DNA from: Candidatus Leptofilum gracile
Lineage (GTDB): Bacteria > Chloroflexota > Anaerolineae > Promineifilales > Promineifilaceae
Assembly (NCBI GenBank): GCA_016713825.1
Contig: JADJOJ010000007.1
Location: 558,001-622,000, forward strand
DNA: 64,000 bases
Reading direction: 5' to 3'
Notes under the pieces: model-generated
Told to the model about the DNA's origin: nothing
Database searches by the model: none
What the model saw: the letters and a program-made list of their open reading frames with translations, nothing else
Made by a program: the position numbers and the translations under genes
Part shown: in pieces, positions 35,870-43,913 of the stretch
Position numbering within the stretch: the first letter of the stretch is position 1
How the letters are laid out: the number at the start of each line of letters is the position of its first letter

Positions 35870-37090
35870 TTATGGCACAAACGTCCCCTGTGTGGTGCAA
35901 ATAATGCCACCGGCAGCGTTCAGCGGTTGCACGACATACGTGTATGGAACCCCTGGCTTAAAATCGCCATCCTCAAATTTGAACAGCTCAACTTTATACG
36001 GTGTTTGGATATCGCTAGCAGTTGGGTGAATCACGTAAGCAATAACGCCATCATTCGTTGGCCCCTCCACCCACAGCCAAAGCTGCGTGGCGTTAGCCGG
36101 TACATTGGACCAGGTCATTAAAACATCATCAAACTCTTTGCTAGGCCAATCCGTGCGCGAAAGCGTCACGTTTACACAGGGGCCTGCAGGAACAACGGTT
36201 GTACCTGAATTGCCGGTTGCACATGTTTTCGCGGTTACCGCTCCATTCCAGGCAATTGGCACATCATCCAAATCGGATGAGGAAAGGACAACCTCACAAT
36301 TCGCCACCCAGCCTTCCACATCGCGCTCTGTTTTAATTTGCAGCCATTCGTTTTGTTGCGTTCGGCCAATGACTTCGGCAATTTCGTTGACCGCTAAGGT
36401 GCCAAGCTGAACGTTGCTGATATCTGGACCAGCAAGCACATAAACGGTTGCTGCGCCGTCATGCCTGGATAAAGTTATTGTGTCTGCCAACTGATCCGAA
36501 GGAGTGGGCGTACTTGTATTGGTGGCTGTCGCGGTTGGCGTGTAGGTGGGTGTGGAAGTAGGTGTGTTGGTTGGTGTAGATGTGCTGGTTGGTACGGCCG
36601 TACTTGTAGGCAAGGCTGTAACCGTAACCTCAGTGGTCGGTGTGCTCGTTGGCGTTTCAAAAGGTTCCGAGCCATCCGTATCTGTGTCGGTGGGAGCCAA
36701 CGCTATTGGCAAAACCGATGCATTGTCGAGGGTCACTGATTGAAGATAAATCTCATAGCCGGGCATCACAGCCTCAAATTGAGCATTCTTTTGCAATAAG
36801 CTAACATCAACATCAAAAGTCGCCATCCCATACTCATCTGAAACCTGTACGGGAAATGTTTGTCCCGGAATAATCAACCGAACGCGCACATTTTTTATGG
36901 GGTAAAGGCTATTCGAATCCCTAACAGACACCTGAATAAGTGTTTTATTAGATGATATGGGCTGGGCCGTGGGCTGAGTTGTTCCCCCACCGCCACCACA
37001 TGCACTCAAAATTAGCCCAATCATAGCTAACAGGAATAGGCTACCACGAAAATCTCTACAGTTCCTGATTAAGCAAAAAAAGTAAGCCAT
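35870..37090 (-). CDS. Surface lipoprotein with Ig-like sensor, Thr/Pro stalk and SH3-like domain
   Basis: 406 residues. The signal ends GLILSACGGGGG. A beta-rich domain at about 48-130 (LIQVSVRDSNSLYPIKNVRV, YGMATFDVD) resembles the carboxypeptidase-regulatory/Ig-like domain of the gene just upstream. Residues about 135-200 are a Thr/Pro/Ser stalk (STPTNTPTSTPTYTPTATAT). A bacterial SH3-like domain (about 205-275: TVYVLAGPDISNVQLGTLAV, EWLQIKTERDVEGWVANCEV) and a C-terminal beta domain (VNVTLSRTDWPSKEF to the end) follow. It likely sits on the outer face of the membrane as a sensor or adhesion module. The function is otherwise unknown. The gene is 72 bp after the effector-domain gene on the same strand. 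Confidence 0.8.
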   Translation of the reverse strand: MAYFFCLIRNCRDFRGSLFLLAMIGLILSACGGGGGTTQPTAQPISSNKTLIQVSVRDSNSLYPIKNVRVRLIIPGQTFPVQVSDEYGMATFDVDVSLLQKNAQFEAVMPGYEIYLQSVTLDNASVLPIALAPTDTDTDGSEPFETPTSTPTTEVTVTALPTSTAVPTSTSTPTNTPTSTPTYTPTATATNTSTPTPSDQLADTITLSRHDGAATVYVLAGPDISNVQLGTLAVNEIAEVIGRTQQNEWLQIKTERDVEGWVANCEVVLSSSDLDDVPIAWNGAVTAKTCATGNSGTTVVPAGPCVNVTLSRTDWPSKEFDDVLMTWSNVPANATQLWLWVEGPTNDGVIAYVIHPTASDIQTPYKVELFKFEDGDFKPGVPYTYVVQPLNAAGGIICTTQGTFVP

Positions 37091-37162
37091 CTTAAGGTTC
37101 CTTAAATTTCCAGACGTTCCATTAGAAGTTTAAACTTTATGAGCAAACTTGGGCGAGATCAG

Positions 37163-37783
37163 TTACGGCCGTATCTGAAATTCCACGACCCCCATTCCGG
37201 CTTTTATAGGAATGTTTTGAACTTTGACCTCACTGGTCTCAACCGTTATGCGAGCCAGGTTGCCATCTGTTTCAGGATCGAGAGAGAAAACGGCACGGCC
37301 GTTTGAATCTGTACGTTGGGGGGGGATGAGTTCGCCAGGAATGTCCAGCGACACCTTAGCATTAAAAATCATTGTCAGGTTTTCGCTGTTGACCACTTGC
37401 ACCTGAAGCAAAATATCTTCATCTGGCCCTGGACCTGGCTGTTCGGTTTCTGGCCAGAGGATAACAGCCAAAATGATGAGCAGCGCACCGGCTACTATTA
37501 GCCAAACGGCCGTTTTCCCCCCACTTTTCACCTCAGCTGTTGGCGCTGGAAGCGGCTTTTCAATTAGCTTTTCATCTACCAACTCGTTGAGCCTGGTAAT
37601 CAAATTTCGATGTTTTGCGTACGTGACCAAAGAAAGCGCATACGCTTCCTTTGTGTCTCCAGACAAATTTTCGGGATCAACGTTGAGAGAGAAAGCCAAC
37701 GTGCGCAGCTCGGACAGGCTAAACGTTTCAGTTAGAAGTGGAAATAGTTGTTGAGGAGTACGGCCGTTCATATCACTGCTCAC
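37163..37783 (-). CDS. Membrane protein with effector-associated-like N-domain and Ig-like outer domain
   Basis: 206 residues. The N-terminal 65 residues (FSLSELRTLAFSLNVDPENL, then SGDTKEAYALSLVTYAKHRN) match my memory of effector-associated domain 1 (EAD1), a small helical adaptor linked to NTPase-based conflict systems in Chloroflexi and cyanobacteria. A membrane segment follows (TAVWLIVAGALLIILAVILW, about 90-110). The outer part (about 125-206: LLQVQVVNSENLTMIFNAKV, RAVFSLDPETDG) is related to the sensor domain of the neighbouring lipoprotein. Thus an inner adaptor is tied to an outer sensor. The frame starts at GTG 37783 or ATG 37771; neither has a strong ribosome site. The assignment of EAD1 is from pattern memory only. 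Confidence 0.75.
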   Translation of the reverse strand: MSSDMNGRTPQQLFPLLTETFSLSELRTLAFSLNVDPENLSGDTKEAYALSLVTYAKHRNLITRLNELVDEKLIEKPLPAPTAEVKSGGKTAVWLIVAGALLIILAVILWPETEQPGPGPDEDILLQVQVVNSENLTMIFNAKVSLDIPGELIPPQRTDSNGRAVFSLDPETDGNLARITVETSEVKVQNIPIKAGMGVVEFQIRP

Positions 37784-37953
37784 CGATGTATGTCTGTAAT
37801 GAAAAACGCTCCCAGAAGTTTAACATAAAGAAAGAGGCCGTTAAAGGTGATTTTCGGCACGGATAAACCCATTACCTTTGTCATCTAAACCGAATTTGTG
37901 GCGGAAATGCCTGTGACCATTTTAGAGGTAAACAGAAGTAGCTAGCCCACAAA

Positions 37954-37997
37954 AAAAGGTCAGGCTTGTCTCAATTTGCAAACAAGCCTGACCTTTT
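37954..37997 (-). terminator. purB terminator
   Basis: AAAAGGTCAGGCTTGT (37954-37969) and ACAAGCCTGACCTTTT (37982-37997) form a perfect 16-bp stem. A/T tracts on both sides make it active in either direction; it lies 31 nt after the purB stop. Confidence 0.88.
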
Positions 37998-38028
37998 CAT
38001 TCATTTTTGGGTGGAACCGCCGCAAATG

Positions 38029-39429
38029 CTACGCGTTCAGGGACTCCCTCACGGTTTGGGCAAAGGTGCGGGCGCGAATTACGGCCGTTCCCACATGCCC
38101 CTCCGCCTTCATCAATTCCGCAACCTCTTCCGCCGTCAAAAACGCCCCAATCCGTTCATCCGCAACTAGCAAGTTAACCAGCGGATTCGGCTGCCCTTCC
38201 CGCAAAGCCGCCCACGCCAGCAAACTCGCCTCACGAATCCATTCGTGGCCGTCCTGGCGGCTGGCCCCGGCCGCCACCAGCGCCATCAGCACCCGCTCTG
38301 TGGCCGCAAACGGGCCGTATGTCGCCATGTTGCGGGCAATCGCTTCCTCGTCAATCACCATCTCCGCCACAATACGCCCGGCCCGGCGCACAATTTCCTC
38401 CGTGGCCAAAAAGCCTTCCGCCTGGAACAGTCGCCGGTTGGCCGAATCATCCAGGCTGCGCTCCAAAATCGCCTGGCTGGCGTTGTCCCAGGCCACGGCG
38501 GGCAGCCCAGCCACATACCGCGCCAGCGAGCAGATGTTTTCCGTGTTGATCGGATTGCGCTTAAACGGCATCGCCGAAGAGCCGACTTGCTTCTGGCCAA
38601 ACGGCTCGGCCCACTCACCAAACGGTGGCGACTGCAACACGCGAAAATCCAGGGCAAACTTGTGCAGCGAGGCGGCAATTCCGGCCAGCACCTGCTGCAC
38701 CCGCAAATCCTGCTGGCGCGTGTACGTTTGCGTGGCGATGGGAAAATATGGCAGCGCTAACACAGCCATTGCCGCCGCTTCCATTTGCATCGCGTCCATT
38801 TCCGTACCTGCCAGCAGCTCATCGTACCCAGCCTGGGTGCCGACTGCGCCCTTCAAACCTTTGCCTCGGAGATTGGCGATTAGCGATTGGAGGTTCTTGT
38901 AATCTTCCAGCAAGTCCTGGGCGTAGACGGCAAAGCGGTAGCCGAGGGTGGTCGGTTCGGCGGGTTGGATGTGGGTGTGGGCCATCGTGGGCAATTCGGC
39001 CGTTTCCTCAATCCTCGCCGCCAATTTCAAAAGCAACTGTTTCAGCTGGTCGCGCAGCAAAACGGCCGCTTCCCGCAGCCGCAGCACATCCACATTGTCC
39101 GTAATGTCCGCACTGGTCGCGCCCCAATGGATGATGCCGCCACCCACCGGACACTGCTCGGCAAAGGTGCGAATCTCAGCCATCACATCGTGGCGCGTCT
39201 CTTTCTCAATTTCGAGGGCGCGAGCGATGTCTACCTGCGCGGCGTGGGCTTGCAAATCGGCCAGCTGCGCGGCGCTGACCAGCCCCGCCTGGTGCTGCGC
39301 CGTCGCCAGCGCCAGCCAAACCTGCCGCATCAGCCGCCGCTTGTTCTGCTCCGACCAAATTTGGCGCATCGCTTCGCTGCCATAGCGCCAGGTGAACGGG
39401 GAAATGAAGGTGTCGTGTGTGAAAGTCAT
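38029..39429 (-). CDS. purB: Adenylosuccinate lyase
   Basis: 466-residue enzyme of purine synthesis that releases fumarate from SAICAR and adenylosuccinate. Superfamily signatures: HWGATSADITDN (first), TMAHTHIQPAEPTTLG (His region) and the lyase loop GSSAMPFKRNPINTEN. Length is normal. It is immediately upstream-adjacent in purpose to guaB, which is the next gene on this strand, separated by a GGAGATTGG hairpin repeat. ATG 39429 has no strong ribosome site because the repeat occupies that stretch. Confidence 0.94.
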   Translation of the reverse strand: MTFTHDTFISPFTWRYGSEAMRQIWSEQNKRRLMRQVWLALATAQHQAGLVSAAQLADLQAHAAQVDIARALEIEKETRHDVMAEIRTFAEQCPVGGGIIHWGATSADITDNVDVLRLREAAVLLRDQLKQLLLKLAARIEETAELPTMAHTHIQPAEPTTLGYRFAVYAQDLLEDYKNLQSLIANLRGKGLKGAVGTQAGYDELLAGTEMDAMQMEAAAMAVLALPYFPIATQTYTRQQDLRVQQVLAGIAASLHKFALDFRVLQSPPFGEWAEPFGQKQVGSSAMPFKRNPINTENICSLARYVAGLPAVAWDNASQAILERSLDDSANRRLFQAEGFLATEEIVRRAGRIVAEMVIDEEAIARNMATYGPFAATERVLMALVAAGASRQDGHEWIREASLLAWAALREGQPNPLVNLLVADERIGAFLTAEEVAELMKAEGHVGTAVIRARTFAQTVRESLNA

Positions 39430-39431
39430 AA

Positions 39432-39484
39432 TTTGGAGATTGGAGATTGGAGATTGAGATTTCAGCCTCTAATCTCCAATCTCC
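39432..39484. repeat. Intergenic hairpin repeat, word GGAGATTGG
   Basis: TTGGAGATTGGAGATTGGAG on the left pairs with CTCTAATCTCCAATCTCC on the right. It occupies almost the whole gap between guaB and purB, ending 7 nt before the guaB stop complement. Confidence 0.85.
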
Positions 39485-39490
39485 CTATTT

Positions 39491-40987
39491 TTACCGCCGA
39501 ACCTGATAATTTGGCGCTTCTTTGGTGACCAAAATGCCGTGCGGATGGCTTTCCAGCAAACCCGCATTCGTAATGCGCACAAAGCGAGCTTTGGCGTGCA
39601 GCTCTGGCAAATTGGCCGCGCCTACGTACCCCATGCCCGAGCGCAAACCGCCCATCAGCTGGTAGGTCACATCGGCCAGGCTGCCCCGGTAGGGCACCTG
39701 CCCTTCCACACCTTCGGGCACCAGCTTGTCCCGGTCGGCGCGAACGCTGCGGCCTGGGGCCGTCACGCCGCTGCCGTAGCGATCTGCGCCGTGCCCCTGC
39801 ATGGCCCCCAAACTGCCCATGCCCCGGTACACTTTGTAGCGGCGGCCTTCGTACAAAATAATGTCGCCGGGGCTTTCTTCCAGCCCGGCCAGCATGGAAC
39901 CGAGCATGACGGCATCTGCGCCAGCGGCCATCGCCTTGACGATGTCGCCGCTGTATTTGATGCCACCGTCGGCGATGCAGGGGACGTCGTGTTTGTGGCA
40001 TTCAATGGCGCTTTCGAGAACGGCCGTTAACTGCGGCATCCCCGCGCCAGAAACCACCCGTGTGGTGCAAATCGAACCCGCGCCAATGCCAATCTTCACC
40101 CCGTCGGCTCCCGCTTTTACCAAATCGCGCACCCCCTCGGCGGTGGCTGCGTTACCAGCAATGATGGGCAGCTTGGGATACCGGTTTTTGGCTTCGCGCA
40201 GCGTTTGCAGCACCAGGGCGGTGTGGCCGTGGGCCGTGTCGATTACGGCCACATCTACCCCCGCCTTCACCAACAGCTCCAGCCGGGACAGCCCAGATTC
40301 CCCCACCCCAATGGCGGCGGCGCAGAGGAGACGGCCGTTTGCATCCGACGCCTGCATGGGATAATTCAACTTCTTCTGAATATCCTTCACCGTGATGAGG
40401 CCTTTTAGATAGCCCTCTTCATCTACCAGCGGCAGTTTTTCTATGCGATGCCGATGCAAAATCTCCTTCGCCTCTTCCAGCGTGGTGCCTACCTTGGCCG
40501 TCACCAGGTTCTGGCTGGTCATAAATTCAGATACAGGCTGCGGCCCCGGCTCTACAAAGCGCGTGTCTCGATTGGTAAGGATGCCCACCAACTTCCCCGC
40601 GCCATCTGTGATGGGCACGCCAGAAATGTGGTAGCGGCTCATCAGCACCTCGGCGTCGGCTAACGTATTGTCCGCCCGCAGCGTCACCGGGTCTACAATC
40701 ATGCCCGCCTCCGACCGCTTCACCTTGTCCACCTCTTCTGCCTGCTCCTCTGGTGACAAATTGCGATGCACCACACCGATGCCGCCCAGCCGGGCCAGGC
40801 CAATGGCCAGCCGCGCCTCCGTCACCGTGTCCATCGCCGCCGAAAGCAGCGGAATGTTCAGATACAAATTACCGGCCAGGCGGGTCTTTAAATCCACGTT
40901 GGCCGGTAACACTTCAGAGTATCCGGGGGTTAACAACACATCGTCAAACGTGAGCGCAAGTGCGCCAATTTTTTCTCCAATTTCCAT
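39491..40987 (-). CDS. guaB: IMP dehydrogenase
   Basis: 498-residue enzyme that oxidises IMP to XMP, the committed step to GMP. N-terminal ALTFDDVLLTPGYSEVLP, a CBS-domain pair at about 95-210 (YHISGVPITDGAGKLVGIL, IEKLPLVDEEGYLKGLITV) and the catalytic loop GIGAGSICTTRVVSGAG with the active-site Cys near residue 305. The flap region GMGSLGAMQGHGADRYG is present. Length and layout are normal. GAGGAG lies 9 nt upstream of ATG 40987. purB follows, so purine genes are partly grouped here. Confidence 0.96.
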   Translation of the reverse strand: MEIGEKIGALALTFDDVLLTPGYSEVLPANVDLKTRLAGNLYLNIPLLSAAMDTVTEARLAIGLARLGGIGVVHRNLSPEEQAEEVDKVKRSEAGMIVDPVTLRADNTLADAEVLMSRYHISGVPITDGAGKLVGILTNRDTRFVEPGPQPVSEFMTSQNLVTAKVGTTLEEAKEILHRHRIEKLPLVDEEGYLKGLITVKDIQKKLNYPMQASDANGRLLCAAAIGVGESGLSRLELLVKAGVDVAVIDTAHGHTALVLQTLREAKNRYPKLPIIAGNAATAEGVRDLVKAGADGVKIGIGAGSICTTRVVSGAGMPQLTAVLESAIECHKHDVPCIADGGIKYSGDIVKAMAAGADAVMLGSMLAGLEESPGDIILYEGRRYKVYRGMGSLGAMQGHGADRYGSGVTAPGRSVRADRDKLVPEGVEGQVPYRGSLADVTYQLMGGLRSGMGYVGAANLPELHAKARFVRITNAGLLESHPHGILVTKEAPNYQVRR

Positions 40988-41090
40988 CGTTTTTAGCTCC
41001 TCGTATTTTTGCCTGTAGACACCAAAGGTTTACAACCGGGAACTAAAGGTATGGGTGGGTAAAACCGTTGGTGTCTTGATGTCAACTAAC

Positions 41091-41150
41091 AAAAAAACCG
41101 AGCTTGCTAAAGTAGCCATCAAAATGGGATGACTGTTTTAACAAACTCGG
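41091..41150 (-). terminator. lgt terminator
   Basis: On the minus strand CCGAGTTTGTTAAA pairs with TTTAGCAAGCTCGG (14 bp, two G-U) around a long loop, then seven T residues. The rest of 40988-41254 holds a CAGTAATCGGTAATCAG-type repeat piece at 41200-41240 and no gene. Confidence 0.8.
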
Positions 41151-41199
41151 CTGCTAACGTTCTAAATTGTGTTGAAATGCGTCGCCGTGGGCGGGCGAG

Positions 41200-41240
41200 T
41201 CGGTATTCGGTGAGCGGTATTCAGTAATCGGTAATCAGTT
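41200..41240. repeat. Intergenic repeat piece, word CGGTATTCAGTAAT
   Basis: GTCGGTATTCGGTGAGCGGT then ATTCAGTAATCGGTAATCAG resembles the repeat at 8463-8545. Only one arm is visible, so it may be a degraded copy. Confidence 0.55.
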
Positions 41241-41254
41241 GCCGATCCCCGTGG

Positions 41255-42178
41255 CTAATTGCGGCGTGGCTTTGGCTTGACGGGGCGTTTGCGCTTGCTT
41301 TCCAACGCTTCTGGCAAACGATCCAACTTTTTGAGGGTGAGCCACAGGCCAAACAAAGCAATGCCGAAGGCGGCCAGCATGGAGTAGGTAAGAAAGCTGC
41401 TGCCGATGGTTGGCTGATCGGGCCGGAAGAACTCGATCCAGGCGCGGTTGCCGCCCCACCAGAGCAAAAAGATACCAAACAGGGTGCCGGGTTCCCACTT
41501 GTCGCGGAAACGGCCGTTCAGCCACACCAACAGCAAAAAGCCCACAAAAAGCGCAATCGATTCATACAAAAAGGTGGGGTGGAACCGGGTCGTTGCCGGG
41601 TAAACCGACAGATCAGCGTATTGGGCAATACGGTACTGCGGATCGATGAGCAAGCCCCAACTGTCGCTGCCCGTTGGCGGACCATACAGCTCTTTGTTGA
41701 TAAAGTTGCCCCAGCGGCCAATCGCCTGGGCCAACAGCAGCGCCGGGCCAGCCACATCGGCGTAATGCCAAAACTTAAGCTGCCGCCACACCACGTAGAA
41801 CCAGGCCACCAGCACGGCGCCCACAAAGCCGCCCAAAATGTTCACACCCCCAGCGCGGAAGTTGAACACTTGCCCAAAGCTGCTGTACTGCGCCCCGTCG
41901 ATCACGTCTAACATCACATAGGTCAGCCGGGCAAACAAGTAACCGGCAATCACCACAATGATCAGGCCATTATAAAACTCATCAATCGCCTTCACGCCGA
42001 GCTGCCGTTTTTGCAATTCTCGCGCAGCCCACCAGGCACCCAGGGCAATACCAATGACGATGATGATGCCATACCAATAAATTGCCAAATTTTCACCCAG
42101 GCTGGGAAACCAGTTCTGGAAAAATTCGGGCAGGGGGATTCTGAATGCGACCCGATCAATAGTTATTCCATCAAACAT
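41255..42178 (-). CDS. lgt: Prolipoprotein diacylglyceryl transferase
   Basis: 307-residue inner-membrane enzyme that adds diacylglycerol to the lipobox Cys of prolipoproteins. The family signature is AIGRWGNFINKELYG; other matches are IYWYGIIIVIGI, GGVNILGGFVGA (His of HGGL-type motif replaced by NILGG) and LYESIALFVGF, GNRAWIEFFRPDQ. The C-terminus is a basic tail (ESKRKRPVKPKPRRN). Many lipoproteins encoded nearby are its expected substrates. AGAGGAAAAG precedes ATG 42178. Confidence 0.94.
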   Translation of the reverse strand: MFDGITIDRVAFRIPLPEFFQNWFPSLGENLAIYWYGIIIVIGIALGAWWAARELQKRQLGVKAIDEFYNGLIIVVIAGYLFARLTYVMLDVIDGAQYSSFGQVFNFRAGGVNILGGFVGAVLVAWFYVVWRQLKFWHYADVAGPALLLAQAIGRWGNFINKELYGPPTGSDSWGLLIDPQYRIAQYADLSVYPATTRFHPTFLYESIALFVGFLLLVWLNGRFRDKWEPGTLFGIFLLWWGGNRAWIEFFRPDQPTIGSSFLTYSMLAAFGIALFGLWLTLKKLDRLPEALESKRKRPVKPKPRRN

Positions 42179-42228
42179 CTCTTTTCCTCTCTCTTTGGAT
42201 TGTTAGTTTCATTGCTCTACCTATGCCA

Positions 42229-42259
42229 GAAGTTGAACTTTTGGCAAAAGTCCAACTTC
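42229..42259 (-). terminator. Hairpin GAAGTTGAACTTTTG, second copy
   Basis: GAAGTTGAACTTTTG (42229-42243) pairs with CAAAAGTCCAACTTC (42245-42259) with one mismatch. It lies 11 nt after the sulfatase-fold gene and nearly repeats the element at 20190-20220. Confidence 0.75.
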
Positions 42260-42269
42260 TCCATACGGC

Positions 42270-43859
42270 TTAATCCATGTAGCCCAGGGCGCGCAGGCGG
42301 CGGGTGATATTTTCGTCCATCTCGATCTGGCTGCCAGCATCTACCTGGTTTTTTTGTTGGGATACGGCCGTAACCCACCGATTCATCTCTTTCTGCATGG
42401 GGTCGGTGATGAACGGCCGTTCCGCCAACACGTTCACTGATTCTAACGGATCATGCGTTAAATCAAAAAGTTCGTCCAGCTTTTCATCTACCTGGATGAG
42501 CTTGTGCGCGGCAACAGCGTCTTCAGCTTCACCCATTTGCTGCACCACCGCCCGCCGCACCGCCAGGCAGCGGTACGCCTCTAGCAGTTCCGGCTGCCGC
42601 TTTTCAATCGCCTTCACAAAGGTCAGCGGCGGGTAAACCTCGCTGTACGCCACCCCCTGCTCTGGGTCGTGGCCGTGAACCGTGTTGGCCAGCGTCAGCC
42701 CATGCACCCGCACCGGGTCCAGGTTGGCCGACTGCGGCAGACGACCTGCTGCGTCCAGCATGGTGTGGAACACTCGCCGCGTACTAACTGGTGTAGAAAC
42801 ACGCGCAGGCTGCTTAAAGCGGCGTGGCCACTGCATCAGCAGCGGCACGTGCAGCAGCTCCTGGTAGGCCACAAAAGCGTGCCCCATGCAGCCATGCTCG
42901 CCCAGGCCGTCGCCGTGGTCGGCCACAATGATGGTGAGCGTGTTTTCCGCGTTGGCCCGCTGCTGCAACGTTTGCAGCAGCTGCCCCAGGTACGCATCCT
43001 GGTACGCCACCTCAGCGTCGTACAAATCGCTGAGCACCTGCGCTTCTAGCTCCGCCAGCGGTTCGGCCAGCGGGGCGGCCCAGCGGTACGATTCGCGGTT
43101 CCAGCGGCGCATGACGGTGCGGGCCTCTTTGCTGCCGCGCAGGTAAGGGGCCACTTTGTCAATAAATTCGGCGGGGGGCGTAAAGGGCAGGTGCGTTTCC
43201 ATCAGGTTTAGGAAGAGGAACAACGGCCGTTCCCCCCCCTTCTCTTCACGCGCCTGAAAATAATGGCTCAAATCCCGCACCGATCGTTCGTTTTGCCCCT
43301 TAAAATTGGCCACGCGGGACCAGATCGGGGTAAACCAGGCATTCAACGAGAGGCGAAAAGCGAGGTCTGATTGGCCAAAAAAGTTCTGGATGGGGTAAGA
43401 GATGCGGCGCAAAAACTGGGTGTACCCTTCCACCAGGCGGCGCAAGGGGCGGGGCAGCGTCGTCGAGTCGCTGGGGACGCTGGGGATGGCCCCACCGTAG
43501 TTGTAAAACGTTTCAAAACCACGCTTGAAGCCATTGTTCAAAATGCCAACCAGGGGATTGTTGCAAAAGGCCACCGTCTGGTAACCGGCATCGCGCAAGA
43601 GTTCGGCTAAATGCGGCCGTTCCGGCGACAAGCTTTGCGACGATTGCGTCACCTGATGCGCCGTCGGGTACAGCCCGGTAAACATGGAGGCATGGCTGGG
43701 AATCGTCCACTGCGCCGGGGAGATTGCCTGCTCAAACAGCACGCCCTCGGCCGCAAATTTGTCTAGATTGGGGGTGACTGCTTTAGAGTGACCGTAACAA
43801 CCCAGCCGGTCTGCACGCTGGGTATCCAAAACAATGAAAATAATATCTGGTTGATCCAT
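42270..43859 (-). CDS. Sulfatase-fold hydrolase/transferase with Thr nucleophile
   Basis: 529-residue alkaline-phosphatase-superfamily protein annotated by fold as a sulfatase. Metal motifs are IIFIVLDTQRADRLGCYG and IIVADHGDGLGEHGCMGH. True sulfatases have Cys or Ser in (C/S)xPSR that becomes formylglycine; here the site reads AQWTIPSHASMFTGLYP, so Thr stands in place. That favours a phosphatase, phosphodiesterase or phosphotransferase activity. No signal peptide or membrane segment is visible, which speaks against an LtaS-like role. Its substrate is unknown. The gene lies between lgt and a large surface protein, 54 bp from the latter, all on minus. Confidence 0.85.
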   Translation of the reverse strand: MDQPDIIFIVLDTQRADRLGCYGHSKAVTPNLDKFAAEGVLFEQAISPAQWTIPSHASMFTGLYPTAHQVTQSSQSLSPERPHLAELLRDAGYQTVAFCNNPLVGILNNGFKRGFETFYNYGGAIPSVPSDSTTLPRPLRRLVEGYTQFLRRISYPIQNFFGQSDLAFRLSLNAWFTPIWSRVANFKGQNERSVRDLSHYFQAREEKGGERPLFLFLNLMETHLPFTPPAEFIDKVAPYLRGSKEARTVMRRWNRESYRWAAPLAEPLAELEAQVLSDLYDAEVAYQDAYLGQLLQTLQQRANAENTLTIIVADHGDGLGEHGCMGHAFVAYQELLHVPLLMQWPRRFKQPARVSTPVSTRRVFHTMLDAAGRLPQSANLDPVRVHGLTLANTVHGHDPEQGVAYSEVYPPLTFVKAIEKRQPELLEAYRCLAVRRAVVQQMGEAEDAVAAHKLIQVDEKLDELFDLTHDPLESVNVLAERPFITDPMQKEMNRWVTAVSQQKNQVDAGSQIEMDENITRRLRALGYMD

Positions 43860-43913
43860 AGCGCCCTATTCTATCCATTCAACACAGCAGAACCAACCAG
43901 ATTCATGAAAAAA

